Part shown: positions 38,101 through 45,835 of the stretch, one piece after another
Layout of the letters: every line of letters begins with the position of its first letter
Numbering within the stretch: the stretch's first letter is position 1
Notes under the pieces: model-generated
Told to the model about the DNA's origin: nothing
The model's input: only the letters and a program-made list of their open reading frames with translations
Databases searched by the model: none
Assembly: GCF_030269925.1 (NCBI RefSeq)
Contig: NC_085117.1
Location: forward strand, 15,066,731 to 15,130,730
DNA length: 64,000 nucleotides
Direction of reading: 5' to 3'
Origin: Bombyx mori
Taxonomy: Eukaryota; Arthropoda; Insecta; Lepidoptera; Bombycidae
Position numbers and translations under genes: made by a program

Positions 38101-40655
38101 CACGCAATTTATTATTTATTTTAGGGAAAGTATAGAAATCATTAGGGCTTAGGTCGGGGCTGTACGGCGGATGGTCTAATAATTCTATGTTTTCTTGCTC
38201 TAAAAACTCTTTTGTTCTGTGCGCGGTGTGAGAACTCGCATTGTCGTGATGGAGGATGATGCGGCGGTTACAGTTCTCTTTACGGAGTTCAGAAACGACC
38301 TATGGCAAACAAATGCTAGCATACCATTCTGCATTAACCGTGCTTTGTCCCTCAAGAGGAATAGTCTTAACATGACCGGTTTTGGAGACAAACGTGGCCA
38401 CCATTTTTTTTGCAACACTCCGTGAACGAACAATTTTTGTTGGCTTTAACTCATTTTCGAACATCCAAACTCGTGACTGGTTTTTTGTTTCGGGTTCGTA
38501 CGCGTATATCCAGGATTCGTCACCTGATACAATGTTGTATACAGCATTTGAGGATCCTGCGTGGAATCTTTCGAGAGTTCTGACGCACCAAGTAACGCGA
38601 GCCGCTTTTCGCTCTTCACAGAGCGAATGCGGTATCCATCGGGAAAACAACTTTTTTACACCTAATTGTTCATGCAAGATTATTTGTATTTGACTCATGC
38701 CAATCTCTAAAGTTGCCTGAATTTCACGGTATGTCACATGTCGATCTTCCTCAATCAGCTTACGCACAGCATCAACGTTTTCTTGGGTGACTGCAGTTTT
38801 TTGACGACCTTGACGGGGATCATCACTGAGGTTGACACGTCCACGTTGAAACTCAGCAAACCAGCGATAAATTGTGGTTTTGGATGGGGCTTCATCACCA
38901 AATGCATAAATCATCCGGTCAACACACTGTTTTTGTGTTAAACCACTTCGAAAGTCATAATAAATAATCGCTCTTGAATTTTCTCGAGTCAATTCCATTT
39001 TCTCAACGACTAAACAAGTTTGACAAAACCTCGTGACAAGACCGAGAATCTTTTTTTAAATAAATAAATGGTATTCGATTTTTAAAACCAAGGAGTTTTC
39101 AATTAAAAAGATTTTAATATGACAGGAACAGTGGAAATATTCCATTCCCGATACTTTTAGTGCAGCCCTCGTATTGCAAATAACATTTTTTACTTTTACA
39201 GTGTGTTAGTTTAATACATAAATATAAAACAATTTAAAGTATAAAAAGCTTATTCGAAGTGGTCTCCATTGGCTGCAATACAGTTCTTTAAACGTTGAGG
39301 CCAGTTATCAACAGAAGCACGCACTCTTTCCATGGGAAATTTTTTCACTGCCAATTGCTTTAGGGACTCCAAATTATCATGGCGTTTAGAGCAAGCCGTA
39401 CTCTCTAAACCTCTGACCATAAATCATAATCCAGCGGATTAAGATCGGGACTAGACGACGGCCAGTCTTCAGCTCTGATGAAGTCCGAAACGTTCGTTTC
39501 CAACCAAGTCTGCGTAGACCGAGCCTTATGACCTGGCGCCGAATCTTGTTGGAAGGACCATTCTTGATTATTGAACATGGTATTGTTAAGGGGCTTCACT
39601 ACCTTCTCAAGAATGGTATCTTGATACACTTGTGCCGATGTTTTGATACCTTTTTCACAAAAGTATGGCTCAGTCACTCCTTCATAGCTAATACCCCACC
39701 AAACCATCACTGAAGTCGGATAGTGCCCACGTTACACTCTGTCGACTAATTGGGAAGCTTCCTTAGAGCTTTGAGCATAAATACGGTCATTATGTTTGTT
39801 AAAATGTTGCTCAATTGTAAAAATTTTCTCATCCGTAAACAAAATTTTTCTATGACCTCCCTTTGCGTACCGCTTCAGTAGTTGTTTCGATTTTACCACC
39901 CTATTCTCTTTTAAATTATCAGTTAAGAAATGACCAGTACGTCTCTTATAGGCTGCAAGTCCTGAGTCATCTTTTAAAATACGCGACATGGTTCTACGTG
40001 GACGGCCAGATCTTTTTCTGTCACAAACAGAGGAGGTCTCATTGCACCTATTAATAGCCCGGTACACAAACATTTTACTAATACCAAGCGTATGGAGAGT
40101 TTTAAAAATTACATTTGGCTCCATACCTACTTTATGTAATGCAATCACAGCGATTCGGTTCTCTCTATCAACCCACTCCATTTTAATATCGCAAAATATT
40201 GTACAATGTATTGGCGCCAAAATGAGAAAACGCAATGAGCAATCATATAAAAATGACAGATTCCAAATTCAAATGTAATAATTTGTTTATTTTTAATTGT
40301 AACAGTATTTATGGCCAGACTAAGTATACCTCTAAGAGGTATCTTCGGTTTCGTCTTTCCCGCCGCGTTGCTACCGGTGACCTATATATAAGGCAGTCAA
40401 AGGGCTAATGGACAATTAACAATTGGAATCTTCAATCGTTTTACAGGTGCGACTATAAGTGCGAAACCTCAAATAAGGAACCTGTCGGCCGACGTTACGA
40501 GATTCGTGCCGTCGGCTCTGCGAGTGAAACGCGAGGACAAGAAGTCTAAACCGATCAAGTCTAATGTTCACAAGCCGACAGATATTCCTAAACAGGCTCC
40601 CACTAAAGACGACGCCTACTCACAGTTCATGAGGGAAATGGAAGGACTTTTATAA
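32103..40655 (+). CDS. WBP11: WBP11 (WW-domain-binding protein 11, splicing factor), 10 coding exons
   Basis: Exons 32103-32166, 32304-32429, 32622-32719, 33405-33551, 34468-34587, 35087-35230, 36171-36400, 36941-37122, 37396-37554 and 40447-40655 join without a phase error into 492 aa (human WBP11 is about 641 aa, with a longer proline tract). The N-terminus has the family signature GRRSINTTKSGKYMNPTDQA followed by a basic helix. The middle holds SILKK and KSLRFSE (a likely PP1-type segment) and the FMKEMEE repeat. Residues about 315-425 are proline-rich with PPP runs that bind WW domains such as that of PQBP1. The C-terminus TRFVPSALRV and AYSQFMREMEGLL is near-diagnostic. WBP11 is a nuclear spliceosome-associated factor needed for pre-mRNA splicing. 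A polyadenylation signal AATAAA lies at 41081. Confidence 0.96.
32304..32429 (+). CDS. WBP11: WBP11 exon 2
   Basis: Acceptor TTTTATAG, donor GTATGA. Encodes the highly basic helix KEARKKELKKNKRQRQ and VLKMKDPVQILEELQKIDEM, the best conserved block of the family. Confidence 0.95.
32622..32719 (+). CDS. WBP11: WBP11 exon 3
   Basis: Acceptor TCTTACAG, donor GTAAGT, phase 1 to 0. Encodes EFNVLQPSPLNEKVLKEKRK and the start of a coiled-coil-like segment. Confidence 0.95.
33405..33551 (+). CDS. WBP11: WBP11 exon 4
   Basis: Acceptor TTTTTCACAG, donor GTAAGT, phase 0 to 0. Encodes the charged coiled coil (LKRQEMEYEKRRAHLISYYE) and SVQLDDIPLP. Confidence 0.95.
33668..33789 (+). repeat. LINE 3'-end repeat, family D
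   Basis: GGCTGAGCCTTTGCTCGCCC, CTGTCCTGGTGAAACTGG and the tail TTTCAATCATAAAAAAAAG. In WBP11 intron 4. Confidence 0.65.
34468..34587 (+). CDS. WBP11: WBP11 exon 5
   Basis: Acceptor TTTGTAG, donor GTGAGT, phase 0 to 0. Encodes IPLPADITQAPPGPVKSILKK; the IPLP and SILKK pieces match the family. Confidence 0.94.
34848..35050 (-). mobile_element. Bm1-type SINE, diverged and truncated
   Basis: ATGGGCGGACTAGTTCACGG to GTCCTACCACCAGTAAG, with a gap where the promoter-like middle should be. In WBP11 intron 5, ending about 40 bases from exon 6. Confidence 0.7.
35087..35230 (+). CDS. WBP11: WBP11 exon 6
   Basis: Acceptor TTTTACAG, donor GTAAGT, phase 0 to 0. Encodes PPGVPPGPP, then KKKSLRFSEIVDEGPPGE. 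A Bm1 remnant ends only about 40 bases upstream of the exon. Confidence 0.94.
36003..36018. repeat. (TA)n microsatellite
   Basis: Short TA run in WBP11 intron 6. Confidence 0.7.
36171..36400 (+). CDS. WBP11: WBP11 exon 7
   Basis: Acceptor with a strong T tract (TTTTTTTCAG), donor GTAAAT, phase 0 to 2. Encodes LPPKLPQLPMLPP, an acidic stretch, and SLQQRMLALSGQNIDDFMKE, a conserved helix. Confidence 0.95.
36941..37122 (+). CDS. WBP11: WBP11 exon 8
   Basis: Acceptor TTACACAG, donor GTAAGT, phase 2 to 1. Encodes an acidic DSDSDSDLEPPPP stretch and the start of the proline-rich domain. Base composition turns sharply GC-rich here. Confidence 0.93.
37396..37554 (+). CDS. WBP11: WBP11 exon 9 (proline-rich)
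   Basis: Acceptor GTGTGTAAG without a clear pyrimidine tract, donor GTACCT, phase 1 to 1. Encodes a PPGPPPGAPPRLLRP and VPPPPPKPAPHVS type WW ligand, then LITKKDSQ. Extremely GC-rich against an AT-rich background, so other frames and the antisense strand are also open here; those are shadows. Phase and motif fit with exons 8 and 10 support the call. Confidence 0.85.
37618..37832 (-). mobile_element. Bm1-type SINE, truncated
   Basis: Reverse complement of the Bm1 3' half, GATGGGTGGACTAGCTCACG to CTCGCAAGAGGTCCT. In WBP11 intron 9, 50 bases before the mariner. Confidence 0.8.
37881..39171 (-). mobile_element. Full-length mariner (DD34D), 1291 bp
   Basis: Bounded by TA at 37879-37880 and 39172-39173. 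Imperfect inverted ends: CGGCACTGAAAATTTCGGGA at left, and TGCACTAAAAGTATCGGGAA as the reverse complement of the right end. It carries one transposase gene on the minus strand with a single nonsense codon. Sits in WBP11 intron 9, antisense to the host gene. Confidence 0.9.
37946..38998 (-). pseudogene. Mariner transposase, one premature stop
   Basis: Frame from ATG at 38998 to TAA at 37946, 350 sense codons interrupted only by TAG at 38302-38300. N-terminal helix-turn-helix region (TRENSRAIIYYDFRSGLTQK, SKTTIYRWFAEFQRGR). Catalytic triad visible: GDESWIY, HHDNASSHT and SPNDFYTF, with 34 residues between the second and third D, the mariner spacing. It cuts and pastes the element at TA sites when intact. 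The frame continues normally after the TAG to KFRGEYFEKQ, so the copy is probably young. Confidence 0.88.
39174..40316 (-). mobile_element. Bmmar1/maT-type mariner (DD37D)
   Basis: Starts directly at the TA that bounds the preceding mariner. Ends share a loose inverted repeat (GGCCATAAATACTGTTAC on the minus strand at right; TTGCAAATAACATTTTTTAC at left); the exact termini are uncertain. The transposase motifs below place it with the DD37D basal mariner lineage first described from silkworm as Bmmar1. Confidence 0.75.
39218..40183 (-). pseudogene. DD37D mariner transposase, one stop and one frameshift
   Basis: Probable start MEWVDRENRIAVIALHKVG at about 40183. Then a helix-turn-helix stretch (ISKMFVYRAINRCNET) and GRPRR. 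FTDEKIFTIE holds the first D, FQQDSAPGHKARS the second and SPDLNPLDYDLW the third, with 37 residues between the last two. TAA at 39734-39732 breaks the frame once, after which it resumes in the same frame. A shift near LWSE moves the end into another frame, reading RVRASVDNWPQRLKNC and ending ANGDHFE. Inactive as it stands. Confidence 0.8.
40447..40655 (+). CDS. WBP11: WBP11 exon 10 (terminal)
   Basis: Acceptor TTTTACAG, stop TAA at 40653-40655. Encodes ATISAKPQI, VTRFVPSALRVKRE and the final SQFMREMEGLL, the family's C-terminal signature. Confidence 0.96.
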
Positions 40656-41080
40656 GCTAAATGGATAGGTTTACGTTTTGAGTACCACAACGCAGATCGA
40701 AACAGCGTGCCTTTGAAATTCAAATAGTAAATTTATAGTAAAATTAAAAAAAAAGTATTCAAGCAATGTCCCATTTATTTTAATTTTAATTTGGCAAAAT
40801 TTGTACTAAATATTATTTAACAAAATTCTCTTTTTAAATTTTAACATAGAATACCTACAAACCGTGTTTGTGTAGTTAATAATCTATGGATAGCACTCGA
40901 CGTAATTTGGTACTACGAACTGTGTGTATGAAATATTTTTATTGAGAATTGCTTGTGGCATTAATTATGAAACTGAAGTATTTTATGAAGATATAAAATG
41001 TTCATGGCAGATGACAACTTGGTATGCAGCGCTCTTCGTAACGGATTTTCTGTCAGTCTTATTTGTAAATAAGTGTTAAA

Positions 41081-41086
41081 AATAAA
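41081..41086 (+). terminator. Polyadenylation signal of WBP11
   Basis: AATAAA about 425 bases after the WBP11 stop, in an AT-rich 3' UTR with no intervening coding signal. Confidence 0.55.
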
Positions 41087-41224
41087 GTATCTTTCAGTTC
41101 GAATAAATAGTACATTTAAGTACGGTACGAGTATTGTTTTTTTTATTTTTCTAAACTAGGTTTTAGTATTAACTAAAAATATCTTGACAATAATAATTGC
41201 TTTAAATAATCTGTAGAAATATTG

Positions 41225-41468
41225 ATAAAGAGGGGTCACACAGGTGTATGGTGTGTAGAAACCCGCTGAGTTTCTTGCCAGATCTTCCCAAATTCCGGTA
41301 GTTGATTCAAATTCGCGAAGCAGCTACTCTTGAGCTATTAGGTCTCCTTTGGAGGCGCTCGGGTAGCTATTAGAAAATCTTACCACTCCAGGTTGATCCC
41401 TTACCCGTCCACCTGTCCTGGTAAAACTGGAAAAGCCTCCGGCCCAACAGTAATATCTCAAACATAAA
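41225..41468 (+). repeat. LINE 3'-end repeat, family D
   Basis: GGTCTCCTTTGGAGGCGCTC, CACCTGTCCTGGTAAAACTG and tail AATATCTCAAACATAAAAAA. Lies just past the WBP11 poly(A) site. Confidence 0.65.
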
Positions 41469-42118
41469 AAAGCGCGCATACTATACACGCAAGCACGTCA
41501 TCGCTAGTGGCTATTCGTATCACTGTTGCCCATTGAGTTGCGTCGATGTCTCTTGCGGATACGCCACGTGCGTGCTTGTGACGTCATCAAGCCGCGCATC
41601 GTAACGAATTGATCCTGCATTTTGACACAATGTACCTAAGTAAAGGTTCGTAGCTGGTTTTATAAGGTTCGAATCCCAACATACATTGAGGTCAGGTGAC
41701 TAGGGGAAAAATATGTTCATTATAATAAATATATTCATAGATATTTAAAAATTTTCGAGTAGGAACACTTATCCATAACCTATTCTAATTTTATCTTGTC
41801 ATAAAATTTTCATCGAAATAAATATTTTGCACAGATATAAGCAATCTCAGGAAATTACTTGAACACTTACTTAAATTGAATTCAAAATATCACTTAAGTA
41901 TAAAGTGAAGTAAAAGGTAAGTTTTAAATTTATTATTTAATTCAAGATTAAACGTAAAATAAATCCACGTATATCTAGTTACTGCTCTATGCTGACTCTC
42001 TAAAGCAGAATTCTACAAAAAATTCAATAAATAGTTTTATATTAATTGCGACTAAATTCTAATACATATATCTACAGACAGGTACGTGTTATGTTTTGTA
42101 TACATTTTCAAGGTCGTT

Positions 42119-42228
42119 TTAACATAAATACATCAATTCGGCGACTGTACAAGGATTCGTACAACACTTCCTAATCATTTTCTGTTGGAACTCCAATTTT
42201 CTAATATCCGTATCAGTAAACGGGTAAC
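42119..42228 (-). CDS. Insulin-like peptide exon 3 (connecting segment and A chain)
   Basis: Acceptor TATGTTTTTCAG ends at 42229. The first base pair completes a glycine codon, then YPFTDTDIRKLEFQQ, then the A-chain-like cysteine block and TAA at 42121-42119. A possible poly(A) signal on this strand lies near 41930. Confidence 0.85.
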
Positions 42229-43901
42229 CTGAAAAACATAGAAATATTGTACGCTCAGAAATAGTTTGAGATGATTTGCTACCTAATACACTGCCGACCA
42301 CTGGAACTGAGTTCATCCACTTTTTTAGGTATTTTATTACCTGGTAACTAAGACCTTTAAGTCATGTCTTATTTTAATTTATACTCTTATTTTTATGAAA
42401 AATGATGAAATGAAATGAAGATGATTAATTTGAGACATTAATCAACTGGGATTAAATCAAATGAAATGAGATGAGATGATATGGGATGAAATATAATCTC
42501 AGTAAAATGGTGGTTATTTACTGAGACTTTTTCGTTGGACTTTTTGGAGGATCCCGAGAAGTGACGTCCAGCGGCTTTGTTTCATTTTCCCACATTTGTG
42601 CACTTTCACAAATATTAAACAGTTAATAAACCACCATTATTACACATATAAACCTGAAGAAACACCAAATAGACAAAATAAAACAAATCACATAACTTCA
42701 CTCCTCGCGTTCCCGCCAAAAAGTCCAGTTCATCCACTTTGTTTGAACTAACCATAGATAATACACATTGTCAATAGTAAAAAGGTCGAAATTTTCAAAA
42801 AGTCTTCATAACGTATATGACTTATTACAGATTAATTGAATAGTAGCAGGAAGGTGTTAGCATAAATGGAGTTATAGACTATAACTTATAGTATACGAAA
42901 CCTTAACTCTATAATTCATTCCCTTCCCTATGTTCCAAGGGATGTAACATGACGCTTTCAAACGATATTTGACCAGTCATAAGTACATAGTTGGCAGTGG
43001 CCAAATTGTGCCCAAGGCATTATCGATACTTATGATAAATGGGAACCACTAACATATAGGAGTCACATGTCCCTGGCTCATCGATTGTGTTATAAAGGGT
43101 ATCGTCAAACTAGTTGCGTAAAAACTTAAGAATGTATACATGCCGGGCTTTGCAATGATATAATCGTCATTCAAATTTAATTGTAATTATGACGTCAGGT
43201 TTCAAGATTGGTGGCGGCATGATTCTGTTGTGTGTATAACTCCTGCCTCATCCTTCAAACCGAGGAATAATATCATAGATCATCAGGATTTGCAGGCAGG
43301 ATTAGGTGTTACCTATCCGTATGGACCTACAATCCGTCCCACCAGCAAACTTCCCTCTGAGCTTTTGGTATTTAAAACTCAGTTCCGTTTTACATTTAAT
43401 TTTTTAAATCATGATATAGTTTAGTCAGCATATCAAGTTTACAGAAATGTGCTTTGAAGGTCTTTAAAAACAGAATCCTATCGGTATGGACACCCGTGAA
43501 AATATTGTATAGCAATAACGGAAATCTGATATCAAATATCTTTCATAAAGGATCGAAACCGAATCCCGTGGTACAGTAACCATGCTCACTAACCACTGGA
43601 ACAACGAGGCGTAATATTACGTGGCTAGTATGATCATCTACCGATCTATGTCGATGAATTAAAAATCAAAGGACATACAGATCTGAGTATAGAGCGCCCT
43701 TGGTATTTTATGTACTTTTCAGTTAAACTTACCGCCATGTAAATGTCCGTATATCTGGCATAAGTCCTTGAGAATTAGTGTTCTTAGCATTCTGGGGCAG
43801 AATTTGGACGCTTCACTTAAAGAAGCGGTCAGGATGTGCGGATATACTATATTTAGACCGCATATTATCAGCACCCCGAACAACCAGCACGTGGCCTGCA
43901 T
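42119..43901 (-). CDS. Insulin/relaxin-like prepropeptide, 92 aa, with unusual B chain
   Basis: Two coding exons, 43901-43733 and 42228-42119, splice in phase 1 to 92 aa. Residues 1-27 are a hydrophobic signal peptide (MQATCWLFGVLIICGLNIV). The B-chain-like part is KFCPRMLRTLILKDLCQIYG, with cysteines 35 and 48; the A-chain-like part is KCCTNPCTVAELMYLC, with CC-X3-C-X8-C and the stop right after the last cysteine, as in bombyxins. Six cysteines in insulin order and an intron between the B and A regions match the superfamily. Odd points: the B chain has CX12C where insulins have CX11C, and the connecting segment (about residues 52-71) has no KR/RR site, only RK at 66-67 and 76-77. A secreted hormone acting on an insulin- or relaxin-type receptor is the likely role. 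Subfamily not assigned. Confidence 0.8.
42536..42727. repeat. MITE-like element in intron of the insulin-like gene
   Basis: About 190 bp with inverted ends: TGGACTTTTTGG at left and CCAAAAAGTCCA at right. No coding capacity. Classification unknown. Confidence 0.5.
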
Positions 43902-43910
43902 TTTATAAAC
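43733..43910 (-). CDS. Insulin-like peptide exon 2 (signal peptide and B chain)
   Basis: Preceded by a textbook acceptor (T run then CTGTTTAG) at 43911-43912, so a 5' UTR exon must lie upstream. Nine untranslated bases, then ATG at 43901. Donor GTAAGT directly after 43733; phase 1. Confidence 0.82.
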
Positions 43911-44277
43911 CTAAACAGAAAAAAAAAGTTAAAAAATTGTACCTATAAAAACGAATTTGATATAAAATACTACAACTACAAAACAACAGTTTAAACCTTA
44001 TTTTTACGGTTATTACTTTTAGTTAATTTTGTTGGGCTGAACCGAACAGTACCATCGCTGGAGCCATGTTCTTATCAGATAGTACGTGAATGGGTTAAGA
44101 CATGTGATTGAAGACTTAATTATACTTTATAACCTCTACCGCACCCTTTGTGCCGGAAATATAACTATTCAGCGGCAGAAATGATAGGATTGTAATACCT
44201 ACTTGTGCGAGCTCACAATAAGTCAAAGCATCAAGTAAGTAATTAGGTGTTTTTATGAATGAGGTATTATTGATTTT

Positions 44278-44325
44278 CCAGAAGCCTTTCCAGTTTCACC
44301 AGGACAGGTGGGCGAACAATGCAAT
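44278..44325 (-). repeat. Family D fragment
   Basis: AGAAGCCTTTCCAGTTTCAC and CAGGACAGGTGGGCG, reverse complement of the family D 3' end. In the first intron of the insulin-like gene. Confidence 0.5.
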
Positions 44326-44689
44326 TCGTTCATCGTACTAGGTTAAAGATATAATAAGTTGCTATGAGCCAAATGATCGCCCAAAATAAATTTCTACTTG
44401 TAAAAACTGTTAAAGAGGGAACAGATTTGTTTTTTAAGTTTTTTAGTAGTTTGGCTAATCTAGTATTAAATTCTTACCACGTCTCTAATTTTATTACCTA
44501 CATTTAGATTTTCTTTATTATTTCTAAAAGTTTGTGAGTTACTTCAGCAGATGAGTTAATATTAATAATCAAAACGAATCGACTTTCAAAAAAAAAAAAT
44601 CTGTGGCATAAAATAAAAAATTTGCAACATTTTGTACCTACAATATGTAAGTGACTTATGCAAAAAATAGAAAAACAACAAAAACTCAC

Positions 44690-44782
44690 CTTAATAAGTT
44701 TTTTATTTATTTAATGACTCGCCCAGAGATATCCGAAAATCTGAATTGGATCCTTCTAAGGACACGTCTGTTTAAGATATGA
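44690..44782 (-). other. Probable 5' UTR exon of the insulin-like gene
   Basis: Starts about 30 bases after a TATA box and ends at AAG with a GTGAGT donor after 44690. Its partner would be the acceptor at 43911. The span has no ATG that opens a long frame. The start site is inferred from TATA spacing. Confidence 0.5.
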
Positions 44783-44804
44783 ACGAAAATTCTTGAAAGC
44801 CAGT

Positions 44805-44812
44805 CTTTTATA
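44805..44812 (-). promoter_or_regulatory. TATA box of the insulin-like gene
   Basis: TATAAAAG on the minus strand, followed about 30 bases later by the start of the inferred 5' UTR exon and then by a GTGAGT donor. Position and order fit a TATA promoter of a tissue-restricted peptide gene. Confidence 0.5.
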
Positions 44813-45371
44813 CTTTCAAAACATCCCTCTTAAAAATATCAGCGTGCGTAAAAAAATTTGAAGTAATATCCTGACTTTTCTTATTATTTTTATCTATCAA
44901 ATACAGCTCATCAAATTCAGCACGTAACTCGCTTTCGGTCACAACATCAGCGACTACAAAACTTAAATGAGCCCCCGGAGAAATCACAAACATGTTGTTT
45001 TTTATATAAATTGTAATAACCCGACCATCATAGTTTATCGGTCAATTTAAATTTATCAAGTGCAAATTCTTCGTCAACTGCTAAACATAATATGTAAATA
45101 TTAACTGAATAAATTGGAGTTCTCTACTCAAATCAATGAATACTTTAAAATATTCATTTGTGTTAACATTTTGCAAACTTGGTTCACATGATTCTAAAAT
45201 ATCCTAAAAAATGTTCTGCTCTGACATATTATGATAGGTTATAAATTGATTGTAAAGAATTAAAAATTACCGACATACTACAGTAAATAATGGTTTTTGT
45301 TCACTGTCTTAGGAGTACTACATTTTTAAAAGCTATCTCAGTCTAGTATTTCGAATGTATAGATGTATGAA

Positions 45372-45835
45372 TAGGTTATCTCAGCCTTGGCGGAGACCAG
45401 CGTCGTTGGTCGTCGACTATCGCCTCGGAGTGGCGCCGCGAGTGTGGTTGTAGTTTTTTCTCCTACCTACGCCAAAAGTTCGGTTTTCGTCCCCCTGTAC
45501 AGGGAAGAAAGTCTAACTTTTCCTCCCTGTGTACCGACAAGTGCGCATGCGCGTTAGTGTCTACGTCTGCTCTCACGCACCTAAAATTATCCGCCATTGT
45601 TGTGCTCGGGTAATTTGCAATATTTTGTTTAGTGTAAAAGTGAAATAAACAAAAGGCAATAAAATTTAATAGTGAAGTATCAAACAAAGATGAGCCCACG
45701 GTCTGCTCTCAACATCTGCAGGTCATCAAGTCCCACACCCCGCGCGCCCCCCAAGCCACGCGCGGGGACCTCGTAGGAGGTTCGGCCCCCGTCCCGAAAA
45801 AAACAGGCCTGAGGTACTCAAACTAAAACGTCGTT
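45372..45835 (+). mobile_element. LINE 5' region with start of ORF1 (element E), copy 1
   Basis: Has GTCGTTGGTCGTCGACTATC near the left, then a 5'-UTR-like stretch and an ATG at about 45690 opening SPRSALNICRSSSPTPRAPP before a stop. The segments around GTCGTCGACTATCG and CTGCTCTCAACATCTGCAG recur in the same order at 62160-61735 on the other strand. It looks like the 5' end of a non-LTR retrotransposon, truncated after about 130 coding bases. Confidence 0.5.

Noticed and set aside
44808..44993. 61-codon minus-strand frame just upstream of the insulin-like gene
   Set aside because: It overlaps the TATA box and ends there. No motif, and no splice link to the peptide exons.
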